A stretch of DNA of 64,000 bases, taken from positions 868,001 through 932,000 of the forward strand of contig NZ_BMTW01000001.1 in assembly GCF_014649875.1 (NCBI RefSeq), given 5' to 3'. Below, one piece after another: positions 1-10,380 of the stretch; the stretch's first letter is position 1, and each line of letters opens with the position of its first letter. The notes beneath the pieces were generated by a model. It searched no databases and was not told the origin of the DNA. It worked only from the letters and a program-made list of their open reading frames with translations. The DNA is from Streptomyces rubiginosohelvolus (GTDB lineage Bacteria; Actinomycetota; Actinomycetes; Streptomycetales; Streptomycetaceae). Position numbers and translations under genes: made by a program.

Positions 1-1782
<1,782 letters not shown>

Positions 1783-1863
1783 CGCCTTCGGCGAGTGCCC
1801 ACCATGCGGCCGAGGGGCGCGAAGCCCTGCCGGCACCGGGCCGTGACCGCCGCCCGTCCCCCT

Positions 1864-1914
1864 CACGCGCGTAGGGCCCGATCCCCTGATCCGGGGTCGG
1901 GCCCTACGTGCGTG
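1864..1914 (-). terminator. Strong hairpin terminator after the cold-shock gene
   Basis: GTAGGGCCCGATCCCC (1871-1886) pairs with GGGGTCGGGCCCTAC (1893-1907) with one bulged base. The stem continues outward through the CACGC/GCGTG flanks to about 25 base pairs. It starts 30 bases beyond the cold-shock stop codon. There is no long T tract, which is common for Streptomyces terminators. It insulates the cold-shock transcript from groEL. Confidence 0.8.
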
Positions 1915-1943
1915 AGTGGTGTCGTCGGACGACCGCGCCGAGC

Positions 1944-2150
1944 TCAGCCGACGGCGAGCTTGACCATGTCGGCCTGGGGCCCCTTCTGGCCCTGCGAGAT
2001 CTCGAATTCAACTCGCTGACCCTCTTCGAGGGTGCGGTACCCGTCCATCTGGATCGCGCTGTAGTGGACGAAAACATCCGCACCACCGTCGACCGCGATG
2101 AAGCCGTACCCCTTCTCCGCGTTGAACCACTTGACGGTGCCCTGAGCCAT
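1944..2150 (-). CDS. Cold-shock domain protein (CspA family)
   Basis: A 68-residue single-domain nucleic-acid-binding protein. It starts [18 protein letters not shown] and contains both RNA-binding motifs, KGYGFI (RNP1) and VFVHYSAI (RNP2), so it is a full-length CSD protein. The family binds single-stranded RNA/DNA and acts as an RNA chaperone. The start is the ATG at 2148-2150, with GGGGAG seven bases upstream; a longer upstream reading frame has no family resemblance. It is monocistronic, bounded by the terminator at 1864-1914 and the one at 2510-2542. Streptomycetes carry several csp paralogues, so I do not assign a specific symbol. Confidence 0.95.
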   Translation of the reverse strand: MAQGTVKWFNAEKGYGFIAVDGGADVFVHYSAIQMDGYRTLEEGQRVEFEISQGQKGPQADMVKLAVG

Positions 2151-2509
2151 GCCCAACTCCCCTATTACTGGCCCTTGCGCAGGACCGCACTTCGCGGCCC
2201 CGGGTCGTGACTCACCCTCCGACAGGAGAGGGTGCGCGGCGCCGCAGCGCCTCGACCGCGGCCGAATGTATCCGTCCAACTGCCCTCTGCAACAGGTCAA
2301 TCGGACGAGAATTCTGGGCACAGAGGAACAGGCGAAAATGCGGGTTTGCTGAGATTTACGGGCAAGTCGGGCCAGGCAAAGGGCACTTATGCCGCAAGAG
2401 GTTCACGCACTTTGGCTGCTTCTTATCGGGGCCGGGCGCATTCTCATATGCGGGCGGCACGGGCAGCGGATGGGGCTTCCCCAACTGTACCGCGCTCAAC
2501 CATGCAGAA
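2151..2509. other. Non-coding region upstream of the cold-shock gene
   Basis: About 360 bases between the cold-shock start and the moaD-like terminator. It is less GC-rich than its surroundings (for example 2300-2460) and holds no credible gene on either strand. Cold-shock genes usually have a long structured 5' leader, and this stretch is the place for the promoter and leader, but I cannot define either. Confidence 0.5.
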
Positions 2510-2542
2510 TTGCCCCCTCCGCTTCTCTCGCGGAGGGGGCAA
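2510..2542 (-). terminator. Intrinsic terminator after the MoaD-like gene
   Basis: TTGCCCCCTCCGC (2510-2522) and GCGGAGGGGGCAA (2530-2542) form a perfect 13-bp stem with a 7-base loop. It lies 54 bases past the stop of the sulfur-carrier gene, and an AT-rich tail follows on the minus strand. It ends the riboswitch/threonine-synthase/MoaD transcript. Confidence 0.88.
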
Positions 2543-2595
2543 CCGTGGTCACACAGAGGTGCGGTGAGGACCGCCGGCGAGCGGCCCGGGGCGGT

Positions 2596-2874
2596 TCAGC
2601 AACCGCCGGCCACCGCGGGGATGATCGAGACGCCGGCGCCGTCCGGGGTGGCCGCGTCCAGGCCGCCCTCGAAGCGCACGTCGTCGTCGTTGACGTACAC
2701 GTTCACGAAGCGGCGCAGCTTGCCCTGGTCGTCCAGGACGCGGGCGGCGATGCCCGGGTGGTCCTTCTCCAAGGACTCGATGACCTCGGAGAGCTTCGTG
2801 CCCTCCGCCGGTACCTCGGCCTGGCCGCCCGTGTACGTACGGAGGATGGTGGGGATGCGGACCTTGACGCTCAT
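2596..2874 (-). CDS. MoaD/ThiS-family sulfur carrier protein ending Gly-Gly-Cys
   Basis: A 92-residue ubiquitin-fold small sulfur carrier (MSVKVRIPTILRTYTGG...). Proteins of this family are adenylated and thiocarboxylated on a C-terminal diglycine by a MoeB/E1-like enzyme and then donate sulfur. Here the chain ends AVAGGC, one residue beyond the diglycine, so the carrier would need trimming before activation, as known for CysO/QbsE-type carriers processed by Mec/QbsD JAMM proteases. No such protease is in the window. It starts 36 bases after the threonine-synthase-family gene, and the terminator at 2510-2542 ends the unit, so the two are almost certainly one transcript. It resembles CysO of the CysM-CysO cysteine route more than molybdopterin MoaD. 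Family is sure; partner is inference. Confidence 0.9.
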   Translation of the reverse strand: MSVKVRIPTILRTYTGGQAEVPAEGTKLSEVIESLEKDHPGIAARVLDDQGKLRRFVNVYVNDDDVRFEGGLDAATPDGAGVSIIPAVAGGC

Positions 2875-2909
2875 GGTGGTGCCCTTCTTCCTTCGGTACG
2901 GGGTGGTCG

Positions 2910-4205
2910 TCAGGCGGTGCCGAGGCCCGCGGCGCGGAACGCGTCCAGGCTCGGCTTGATGGTGGCCGTGGCCTGCGAGGTGGCGGAGACCGCGTCGAGC
3001 GTCTTCAGGCCGTCGCCGGTGTTGACGACGACGGTGGTGAGCGTCGGGTCGATGACACCGGCCTCGATGAGCTTCTTCGTCACGCCGAGCGTCACCCCGC
3101 CCGCCGTCTCGCCGAAGATGCCCTCGGTGCGGGCCAGCAGCTTGATCGCGTCGACGACCTGCTCGTCGGTGACGTCCTCCACCGCGCCGCCGGTGCGCCG
3201 GGCGATGTCGAGGACGTAGGGGCCGTCGGCCGGGTTGCCGATGGCCAGCGACTTGGCGATGGTGTTCGGCTTCTGCGGCCGGACGACGTCGTGCCCGGCC
3301 TTGAAGGCGGCGGAGACCGGGGAGCAGCCCTCGGCCTGGGCGCCGAAGATCTTGTACGGCCGGTCCTCGACCAGGCCGAGCTTGATCAGCTCCTGGAGCC
3401 CCTTGTCGATCTTCGTGAGCTGGGAGCCGGACGCGATCGGGATGACGATCTGGTCGGGCAGCCGCCAGCCGAGCTGCTCGCAGATCTCGTACGCCAGCGT
3501 CTTGGAGCCCTCGCCGTAGTACGGGCGGAGGTTGACGTTGACGAAGCCCCAGCCCTCGCCGAGCGGGTCGCCGATGAGCTCGGAGCAGAAGCGGTTGACG
3601 TCGTCGTAGTTGCCCTCGATGCCGACCAGTTCACCGCCGTACACCGCGGCCATGACGACCTTGCCCTGCTCCAGGTCGTGCGGGATGAACACGCAGGAGC
3701 GCAGTCCGGCGCGGGCGGCGGCGGCGCCGACGGCTCCGGCCAGGTTGCCCGTGGAGGAGCAGGAGAGGGTGGTGAAACCGAAGGCGCGGGCGGCCTCGAC
3801 GGCGATCGCGACGACGCGGTCCTTGAAGGAGTGCGTCGGGTTGCCGGAGTCGTCCTTCACGTACAGGCCGCCGGTGACGCCCAGCTCACGGGCGAGGTTG
3901 TAGGCCTTGACCAGCTTGGTGAAGCCGGGGTTCAGGTTGGGCTTGTCCGCGACGTCGGCGGGGACGGGCAGCAGCGGGGCGTAGCGCCAGATGTTGTCCG
4001 GACCGGCCTCGATGCGCTTGCGGAGCTCCTCCGGGGAGCCGGTGGGCAGGTCGTAGGCCACTTCGAGCGGCCCGAAACAGGACGCACAGGCGAAAAGCGG
4101 GCCGAGCTCGAAACGCTCGCCGCACTCGCGGCAGGAAAGCGCCGCTGCGGGACCCAGGTCCGGGGAAGCGGTGGTGGCATTACCTGCGACGGTCTGAACA
4201 GCCAT
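2910..4205 (-). CDS. thrC: Threonine synthase-family PLP enzyme; possible carrier-dependent homocysteine synthase
   Basis: A 431-residue fold-type II PLP enzyme. It carries an N-terminal zinc-ribbon-like LSCRECG...CASC segment (about residues 23-40), the PLP-lysine motif THSFKDRV near residue 130, a phosphate/PLP-binding SSTGNLAG loop, and a C-terminal VVVNTGDGLK segment. Threonine synthases convert O-phosphohomoserine to threonine in the cytosol. Two features argue for a different or extra role. The gene is led by a SAM-I type riboswitch, and it is followed within 36 bases by a sulfur carrier. By analogy with CysM, which uses O-phosphoserine and thiocarboxylated CysO, this enzyme could make homocysteine from O-phosphohomoserine. 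No hom or thrB gene is near. The ATG at 4203-4205 is the only well-supported start. Family is certain; substrate is open. Confidence 0.9.
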   Translation of the reverse strand: MAVQTVAGNATTASPDLGPAAALSCRECGERFELGPLFACASCFGPLEVAYDLPTGSPEELRKRIEAGPDNIWRYAPLLPVPADVADKPNLNPGFTKLVKAYNLARELGVTGGLYVKDDSGNPTHSFKDRVVAIAVEAARAFGFTTLSCSSTGNLAGAVGAAAARAGLRSCVFIPHDLEQGKVVMAAVYGGELVGIEGNYDDVNRFCSELIGDPLGEGWGFVNVNLRPYYGEGSKTLAYEICEQLGWRLPDQIVIPIASGSQLTKIDKGLQELIKLGLVEDRPYKIFGAQAEGCSPVSAAFKAGHDVVRPQKPNTIAKSLAIGNPADGPYVLDIARRTGGAVEDVTDEQVVDAIKLLARTEGIFGETAGGVTLGVTKKLIEAGVIDPTLTTVVVNTGDGLKTLDAVSATSQATATIKPSLDAFRAAGLGTA

Positions 4206-4225
4206 GATGGCGGAGGCCCTTTCTC

Positions 4226-4352
4226 CTCATCTTCCTCGCGACGCATTTCGCCGCAAGACGGAATTGGCACCTTCCCCACCGTGACCTCGCGGTCGGCAGG
4301 AGGGTTGCCGGGACTTCAACGGGCCGTTCCCTCAGTCCCTCTGGATGAGCTC
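4226..4352 (-). promoter_or_regulatory. SAM-I (S-box) riboswitch leader of the threonine-synthase-family gene
   Basis: Read on the minus strand, the aptamer core is intact. P1 is CUCAUC (4349-4344) pairing with GAUGAG (4231-4226). It is followed by CAGAGGGACUGAGGGAACGGCCC, GUUGAAGUCCCGGCAACC and GGUGCCAAUUCC, all standard SAM-I conserved segments. A P4-like hairpin CUUGCGGCG/CGUCGCGAG precedes the 3' half of P1. The 3' P1 strand runs straight into GGAG, 18 bases before the ATG, and no T-rich terminator follows, so control is probably translational. SAM-I switches normally lower expression when S-adenosylmethionine is high. Confidence 0.92.
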
Positions 4353-4504
4353 TATGGCACTGGATCTTCGATCCAGGCGTTTATGTGCGGTCCGACCCCG
4401 ACATGCGACGGTCATCCGCGTTGTTCAAGACTGTAACCGAAGCACCGGACCGTTGAGATAGTCGTCCGAACCGCGAGATGGATCACACACAGGGAGTGCC
4501 GACC

Positions 4505-5455
4505 GTGCTCGAAGAGGTGGAACGCTGGCTGACCAGGCGTTCCTGGTCGTCCGGCGACCGCCCGCTGCACCAGCTCACCGACGCCCGGGCCGCCGACCCG
4601 CGCCGTACGTCCGTGAGCGTGGTGCTGCCCGCGCTGAACGAGGAGGCCACGGTCGGCGCGATCGTGGCGGTGATCCGCCGCGAGCTGATGGAGAAGGTCC
4701 AGCTCGTCGACGAACTCGTGGTGATCGACTCCGGCTCCACCGACGCCACCGCGGCCGTGGCCCGGGCGGCGGGCGCGCGCGTGGTCCACCGGGACGCGAT
4801 CCTGCCCAGGATCCCGGCCCTGCCCGGCAAGGGCGAGGTGCTGTGGCGCTCACTCCTGGTGACCAGCGGCGAGATCGTGTGCTTCGTGGACGCCGACCTG
4901 AAGGACTTCTCGGCGGACTTCGTCTCGGGGACGGTCGGCCCGCTGCTCACCGATCCCGCCGTCCAGTTCGTCAAGGCGATGTACGACCGCCCGCTCGGCG
5001 ACAGCGCAGGTCAGGGCGGCCGGGTCACTGAACTGGTGGCACGCCCGCTGCTCAATCTGCACTGGCCGCAGCTGGCCGGTTTCGTGCAGCCGCTGGGCGG
5101 CGAGTACGCGGTGCGCCGGTCCCTGCTGGAGCGGCTGCCGTTCCCGGTCGGTTACGGAGTGGAGCTGGGGCTGCTCGTGGACGCGCTGCACACCGTGGGC
5201 CTGGACGCGCTGGGCCAGGTCGACGTCGGCGTCCGCAGGCACCGCCACCAGGACGGCCAGGCACTGGGCCGGATGGCGGCGGCGATCTACCGCACGGCAC
5301 AGCTGCGGCTCTCCCGGGGCCATCTGGTGCGGCCGGCGCTGACCCAGTTCGAGCGCGGCGAGGACGGCTTCGTGCCGCGCACCCATGCGGTGGACACGGA
5401 GGAGCGGCCGCCGATGCGGGAGATCGCGGAGTACGCGGAGCGCCACGCGGCGTGA
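4505..5455 (+). CDS. gpgS: Glucosyl-3-phosphoglycerate synthase-like GT-A glycosyltransferase
   Basis: A 316-residue cytosolic glycosyltransferase of the GT81/GT2 type. The N-terminal nucleotide-binding segment SVVLPALNEEATVGAIV (about residues 38-54), VIDSGSTDAT, the metal-binding CFVDADLKDF (D-A-D), GKGEVLW and the acceptor-region GYGVELGL all match GpgS. That enzyme makes glucosyl-3-phosphoglycerate, precursor of glucosylglycerate and methylglucose lipopolysaccharides. The start is taken as GTG 4505, which has GGGAG seven bases upstream; an ATG at 4478 is in frame but has a poorer ribosome site. It is followed 74 bases later by otsA, which groups it with a compatible-solute role. Confidence 0.85.
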   Translation: MLEEVERWLTRRSWSSGDRPLHQLTDARAADPRRTSVSVVLPALNEEATVGAIVAVIRRELMEKVQLVDELVVIDSGSTDATAAVARAAGARVVHRDAILPRIPALPGKGEVLWRSLLVTSGEIVCFVDADLKDFSADFVSGTVGPLLTDPAVQFVKAMYDRPLGDSAGQGGRVTELVARPLLNLHWPQLAGFVQPLGGEYAVRRSLLERLPFPVGYGVELGLLVDALHTVGLDALGQVDVGVRRHRHQDGQALGRMAAAIYRTAQLRLSRGHLVRPALTQFERGEDGFVPRTHAVDTEERPPMREIAEYAERHAA

Positions 5456-5529
5456 GGGGGCGGGGTGCGTGCCTCACCGTGCCCCTCCGAGGCGTTTGGC
5501 GGCACCCCCCACGGGCTAGGTTCCGCTAC

Positions 5530-6930
5530 ATGGTCACCGAGCATGCCGAAGCCACCGGCCCGTCCACCGCCCAGGTCCTCGTCGCGTCCAACCGCGGCCC
5601 GGTCACGTACACGCTCGGCGAGGACGGGACGCTCGACGCCAAGCGCGGCGGCGGCGGTCTCGTCTCCGGGCTGAGCGCCGTCGACGACAAGCTGTGGGTC
5701 TGCGCGGCCCTCGGCGACGGGGACCGCGAGGCGGTGCGCCGCGGAGTCGGTGAGCCGGGCGTCCGGATGCTCGACATCGACGCCGAGGTGCACGCCGACG
5801 CGTACAACGGCATCGCGAACTCGGTGCTGTGGTTCGTCCACCACCTGCTCTACCAGACGCCCGTCGAGCCGGTCTTCGACACGGAGTTCCGGCGGCAGTG
5901 GGCGGCGTACGAGACGTACAACCGGGCCTTCGCCGAGGCGCTGGCCCAGGAGGCGGGGCCGGGGGCGGCGGTCCTCGTCCAGGACTACCACCTGGCCCTG
6001 GTCCCCGGGATGCTCCGCGCACTGCGCCCGGACCTGAGGATCGGCCACTTCTCGCACACCCCGTGGGCGCCCGTGGACTACTTCCGACTGCTGCCCGACG
6101 ACATCGCCGAGCAGTTGCTGCGCGGCATCCTCGGCGCGGACCGGGCCGCGTTCCTGACCCGGCGCTGGGCGGACGCGTTCATCGGCTGCTGTACGGAGAT
6201 CCTCGGCGGCACGGGCCGGACCAGGATCGGGGTGCACGGCCTGGGGGCCGACGCGGACTTCCTGCGCCGCCGCGCGCACGAGGCGGACGTGGACGAGCGG
6301 ATGGCGGCGCTGCGCGAGCAGGTGGGCGAGAACCGGAAGACGATCGTGCGGGTGGACCGCACCGAGCTGTCCAAGAACATCGTGCGCGGCCTGCACGCGT
6401 ACCGCACGCTGCTGGAGACCCGCCCCGAGTGGCGCGAGCGCGTCGTCCACATCGCCTTCGCCTACCCCTCCCGCCAGGACCTCGCCGTCTACCGGGACTA
6501 CACGGCGGCGGTCCAGTCGCTGGCCACGGAGATCAACGGCGAGTACGGCACGGAGAGCTGGACGCCGGTCGTCCTCCACGTCAAGGACGACTTCGCCCGC
6601 TCGCTGGCCGCGTACCGGCTGGCGGACGTGGCCCTGGTCAACCCGATCCGCGACGGCATGAACCTGGTCGCCAAGGAGGTCCCCGTCGTCTCGGACCACG
6701 GCTGCGCGCTGGTGCTGTCGCGGGAGGCGGGGGCGTACGGGGAGCTGGGCGAGGACGCGATCGTGGTGAACCCGTACGACGTGACGGGCACGGCGGAGGC
6801 CCTGCACGAGGCGCTGACGATGAGCGGGGACGAACGCTCGGGGCGCACGAAGCGGCTGGCGGAGGCGGCGACCGCGCTCCCGCCGCAGCGGTGGTTCCTG
6901 GACCAGTTGGAGGCGCTGCGGCAGGAGTGA
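5530..6930 (+). CDS. otsA: Trehalose-6-phosphate synthase (GT20)
   Basis: A 466-residue enzyme that transfers glucose from UDP/GDP-glucose to glucose-6-phosphate, giving trehalose-6-phosphate. It has the GT20 pattern: VASNRGPVTY at the N-terminus, RGGGGLVSGL, VQDYHLALVPGMLR, GHFSHTPWAP, a substrate-binding VDRTELSKNI segment, and the C-terminal NPIRDGMNLVAKE and SREAGAYGELG motifs. The start is the ATG at 5530; the open frame runs upstream to 5452, but that part has no homology. It is convergent with otsB, the two stop codons being about 10 bases apart. Together they form the OtsAB trehalose pathway, used for osmotic and desiccation tolerance and spore trehalose. Confidence 0.97.
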   Translation: MVTEHAEATGPSTAQVLVASNRGPVTYTLGEDGTLDAKRGGGGLVSGLSAVDDKLWVCAALGDGDREAVRRGVGEPGVRMLDIDAEVHADAYNGIANSVLWFVHHLLYQTPVEPVFDTEFRRQWAAYETYNRAFAEALAQEAGPGAAVLVQDYHLALVPGMLRALRPDLRIGHFSHTPWAPVDYFRLLPDDIAEQLLRGILGADRAAFLTRRWADAFIGCCTEILGGTGRTRIGVHGLGADADFLRRRAHEADVDERMAALREQVGENRKTIVRVDRTELSKNIVRGLHAYRTLLETRPEWRERVVHIAFAYPSRQDLAVYRDYTAAVQSLATEINGEYGTESWTPVVLHVKDDFARSLAAYRLADVALVNPIRDGMNLVAKEVPVVSDHGCALVLSREAGAYGELGEDAIVVNPYDVTGTAEALHEALTMSGDERSGRTKRLAEAATALPPQRWFLDQLEALRQE

Positions 6931-6940
6931 AGGGGTTGGC

Positions 6941-7792
6941 CTACAGGCGGTCCGCCAGGGCCGCCAGGAAGTCCACCACCGCGGCCGGGCCCGGCACCGA
7001 CAGGTCGGCGCGCTCGGCCAGTTCGGGCACCTCGGCGCTGCCGCTGCACACCAGGAGACCGGGAATGCCGTCCGGCCCCTCGCTGCGCAGCTTCTCCACC
7101 GCGGCGAACGCGGCGAGGTCCCCGAGGTCGTCGCCCGCGTAGATCACGGACTCCGCGTCCAGCTCCGCGACGAACCCGGCGAGCGCGACGCCCTTGTCCA
7201 TGCCGGGGGGCCGCAACTCCAGCACGAGACGCCCCGGTTCGACGATCAGCCCGTGCTTCGCCGCCAGCTCGCCGAGGGGCCCGCGCAGTGACTCGAAGGC
7301 CGCCTGCGGGTCCTGGGCCCGCCGGGTGTGGACGGCGACGGCCTGCCCCTTCTCCTCGGTCCAGGTGTCGTTCCAGGCCCCGAACTCGTGCAGAACGCCG
7401 GGGAGTTCGGCGCGCACCGCCGTGACGCCCGGATGCGGGGCGGGGGCGTGGACCGTGCCGGTCACGGCGTCCCAGCGCTCGGCCCCGTAATGTCCGAGCA
7501 CGACGAGGTGCTCCAGACCGGGGACGCCCGCGAAGCCGCCGTAGCGCACGGCGACGCCCGCCGGGCGGCCGGTGATCACGGCGATCGCGGCGACCTTCGG
7601 CGCGAGCGCGGCGAGCGCCTCGACGGTGCCGGGGTGAGCGCGGGCCTGTTCGGGGTCCGGGACGATGTCGGCGAGCGTGCCGTCGAAGTCGAGGGCGACG
7701 ACCGCGCGATCCGGCCGGGCGAGAACGGCGTCGAGCCCCTCGCGGCCGGCCGGGGTGGTCGGGTTCGGAAGACGTTCCGGGTGACTGCCCAT
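6941..7792 (-). CDS. otsB: Trehalose-6-phosphate phosphatase
   Basis: A 283-residue HAD-superfamily phosphatase that completes trehalose synthesis by dephosphorylating trehalose-6-phosphate. HAD motif I is [12 protein letters not shown] near residue 36 (nucleophile and acid Asp). Motif II is the VITGRP threonine, motif III is the lysine in MDKGVAL, and motif IV is YAGDDLGD. The start is ATG 7792. Unusually for an otsAB pair it faces otsA rather than following it, so the two must be transcribed separately and converge. Confidence 0.95.
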   Translation of the reverse strand: MGSHPERLPNPTTPAGREGLDAVLARPDRAVVALDFDGTLADIVPDPEQARAHPGTVEALAALAPKVAAIAVITGRPAGVAVRYGGFAGVPGLEHLVVLGHYGAERWDAVTGTVHAPAPHPGVTAVRAELPGVLHEFGAWNDTWTEEKGQAVAVHTRRAQDPQAAFESLRGPLGELAAKHGLIVEPGRLVLELRPPGMDKGVALAGFVAELDAESVIYAGDDLGDLAAFAAVEKLRSEGPDGIPGLLVCSGSAEVPELAERADLSVPGPAAVVDFLAALADRL

Positions 7793-7847
7793 GGGGCGAG
7801 CCTAAGCCCTGGGCGGAGGGAGCACGAGCGTGCTCGCCCCGGCGCCC

Positions 7848-7881
7848 GACACCCTTCGGGGCGAGACACCCTTCGGGGCGA
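7848..7881. repeat. Perfect 17-bp tandem duplication, each copy a UUCG mini-hairpin
   Basis: GACACCCTTCGGGGCGA occurs at 7848-7864 and again, base for base, at 7865-7881. Each copy holds CCC-TTCG-GGG, a very stable tetraloop hairpin. It abuts the stop codon of the ABC permease on the minus strand, and a further GAGCACG/CGTGCTC hairpin lies at 7820-7835. The likely role is 3' end protection or termination of the exporter transcript. Confidence 0.7.
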
Positions 7882-10380
7882 CTACTCACGGGATCCGGCG
7901 AGTTCGACCGGCCGGGTCCGCAGGGCGGACAGGGCCGGCAGGACGGCGGAGCCCGCGGCCAGGAGCGCGGCCGCCGCGACGACGAGGCCGAGCATCGCCC
8001 ACGGCACCACGACGGCGGACGTGACGCCCAGCAGCGCCAGCGCGCCCCGCACCACCAGCAGGTTCACCGCGGCGACCACACCCCCGAGCACCGCACCCAC
8101 CCCGACCGCCGCCACCGCCTCGGCGACGACGAGCCGCAGGACCTGCGGGACGGTGGCCCCGGCGAGGCGGAGCACGGCGAGATCGCGGCCCCGGCCGGAG
8201 GTGGCCATGACCTGGGTGTTGGCGAGGGCGGTCGCGGTGGAGAGCAGGGCGATGCCGAGGATCATGCGCAGCCCGGTGCGGGTGTGGTCGTCGGGGCCGG
8301 GTGCGGTCGGGGCGAGCCATTCCGCGCGGGTCGCCACCCGCGTACCGGTGTCGGCCGCGGCGGTGTCCAGCGCGGCGGCGACGGCGCGCCGGTCGCCGCC
8401 CGGAGCGACCTCGACGTCGATCCGGTCGACGTCCGCGCCCCCGGCGTTGCGCGGGGTGACGTAGACGCCGTTGTCGCCGGTGCCGGTGGCCAGGACGGCG
8501 GCGATCCGCAACGACCTCTCGCTGCCGTCGCCGAGCCAGACGGTGACCCGGTCGCCGACCCGGGTGGTCAGCCACTCCTCGTTGACGACGATCGCGTCGT
8601 CGTCGAGGTCGGCGAGCCGCCCGGCCGTCACGGGCAGCTTCGCCACGGCTGCCAGCCGGGCGGGGTCGACCGCGCGGGCCTCGGAGGAGACGAGGGCCGT
8701 GTCCTCTTCCAGGACCGTGACGGCCGTGGACCGCGAGGCGCTGACCACGGCCCCGTCGATGTCCCGCACCCGCTCCAGGAAGGCGGGGGCGAGCGGCCTG
8801 CCCTCCTGTCCCGGCGTCACCACGAAGTCGGCGGTCGTGGCGGTGCGCGCCTCGGTGGCCCTGGCCTCCTCCAGCGTGGCGACCGTGCCCGTCAGGGAGG
8901 CGGCGAGGGCGACGGTGATGAGGACGGGCGCGGCGACGGCGGCGGTCCTGCGGACCCCGGCGGCGGTGTTCTCCCGGACGAGTACGCCGGTGGCGCCGGG
9001 CAGCCGCGCGGGCAGCCAGGTCAGCAGCCGGCCGACCGGGCGCACGAGGACCGGTGCGAGGAGGGCGCAGCCGACGATGAGGATCATGGGCCGGGTGACG
9101 TAGGACTTGCGGCCCAGCAGATCACCGGGGTCGGTCGCCAACGCGAGGGCGGGCAGGCCCAGTCCGAGGAGCAGGACGAGGACGGCGGCCGCCCAGCGGC
9201 TCACCGGCATCACGCGGCTGTCGACGGCCGCCTCGCGCAGTGCCTCGGTCGGGGCGGTCCGCCCGGCCCGGTGGCAGGAGACGAGGGCCGCCGCCGTGGC
9301 GACGGACACCCCGGTCCAGAAGGCGGTGTGCAGCGGCCAGGACGGATCCCCGAGGGCGAACCAGGACGGGGCGAGGCCCGCCTCCGTCATCCGGCGGACC
9401 AGCAGGGGCGCTCCCCCGGCGCCGAGCAGGGTGCCCGCCGCCGAGGCCGCCACCCCGATGAGGACCGATTCGGCGAGCACCGTACGGCGGATCTGGCCGG
9501 GCGTCGCACCGACGGTGCGCAACAGCCCGAACTCCCGCCGCCGCCCGGCCACGGCGTACGAGAACGTCGAGGCCACGACGGCGGCGGAGACGAACAGGGT
9601 GATGCCCGCGGCGGTGCCGAGCAGCGCGTTGACGGAGACCAGGGCCCGGGCGTCGCGGTCGGGGTCGGGATCGGCGTGGCGGCGGTCGTGGCCGGTGAGG
9701 ACGTCCATGCCGCTGTCCGGTCCGAGCGCGTCGCGTACGGCGGTGGCGGCGGCGTGCACGGCCAGGGCGTCGATGTCCGGGGAGATCCGGGCGGCCTCGC
9801 CGTCGGTGAAGAAGACGGCGTCCTCGAAGCCCCGGCCGGCCACGGTGCCGACGACGGTCCGGGCCTCGCTCCCGGCCGGGGTACGGACCCGGACGCGGTC
9901 CCCGGTACGGAGCCGGGGGCCGCCGGACCCGGTGGTGACGACGACCTCGCCGGGGGCGGCGGGGGCGCGGCCGGTGGCCAGGCGGTACGGGGCGGCAGCG
10001 GCGACGGACCACGGGTGTCCGACCCGGGCGTCGTCGTCCTGACCTGGGTGCGGATCCATGATGTCCGACGGGAACGAGCGGTCCTCCACCGTCCGTCCGA
10101 GGAATGCCAGTTGAGCGGCGATGCCGGGCGGTACCGGGCCGGGGCGGTCGAGGGGCGTGGTCCGGGTCCCGGTCGGGGTGTCGACCCGCAGGAGCCCGTC
10201 GGCCCGGACGACGACGGGAGCGGCGGCGAACCGTTCGGGCCCCCGCTCCGGCGCGTCGAACGTCGCGGCGAGGGCGAGCCCGGTGGCGGCGATGAGCCCC
10301 ACGCCCAGGACCAGGGCCAGGAACGACCCGACGAAGGTGACCCAGCGCAGCCGGATCCCGCGCAGCGCGAGCATCAGCAC
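7882..10380 (-). CDS. FtsX-like ABC transporter permease (MacB/LolE type)
   Basis: An 832-residue inner-membrane permease with two FtsX repeats. A signal-anchor helix near residues 12-35 and a large extracytoplasmic domain (about 40-255) are followed by three helices with the FtsX signature [26 protein letters not shown] (about 280-310). A fourth membrane segment, a second extracytoplasmic domain and a C-terminal three-helix set follow, with [21 protein letters not shown]. Such permeases work with a MacB-type ATPase to export or extract peptides, lipids or antibiotics. The GTG start at 10380 overlaps the ATPase stop by 7 bases; an ATG six bases further in gives a TGATG overlap and is equally plausible. 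Substrate is unknown. Confidence 0.92.
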   Translation of the reverse strand: MLMLALRGIRLRWVTFVGSFLALVLGVGLIAATGLALAATFDAPERGPERFAAAPVVVRADGLLRVDTPTGTRTTPLDRPGPVPPGIAAQLAFLGRTVEDRSFPSDIMDPHPGQDDDARVGHPWSVAAAAPYRLATGRAPAAPGEVVVTTGSGGPRLRTGDRVRVRTPAGSEARTVVGTVAGRGFEDAVFFTDGEAARISPDIDALAVHAAATAVRDALGPDSGMDVLTGHDRRHADPDPDRDARALVSVNALLGTAAGITLFVSAAVVASTFSYAVAGRRREFGLLRTVGATPGQIRRTVLAESVLIGVAASAAGTLLGAGGAPLLVRRMTEAGLAPSWFALGDPSWPLHTAFWTGVSVATAAALVSCHRAGRTAPTEALREAAVDSRVMPVSRWAAAVLVLLLGLGLPALALATDPGDLLGRKSYVTRPMILIVGCALLAPVLVRPVGRLLTWLPARLPGATGVLVRENTAAGVRRTAAVAAPVLITVALAASLTGTVATLEEARATEARTATTADFVVTPGQEGRPLAPAFLERVRDIDGAVVSASRSTAVTVLEEDTALVSSEARAVDPARLAAVAKLPVTAGRLADLDDDAIVVNEEWLTTRVGDRVTVWLGDGSERSLRIAAVLATGTGDNGVYVTPRNAGGADVDRIDVEVAPGGDRRAVAAALDTAAADTGTRVATRAEWLAPTAPGPDDHTRTGLRMILGIALLSTATALANTQVMATSGRGRDLAVLRLAGATVPQVLRLVVAEAVAAVGVGAVLGGVVAAVNLLVVRGALALLGVTSAVVVPWAMLGLVVAAAALLAAGSAVLPALSALRTRPVELAGSRE

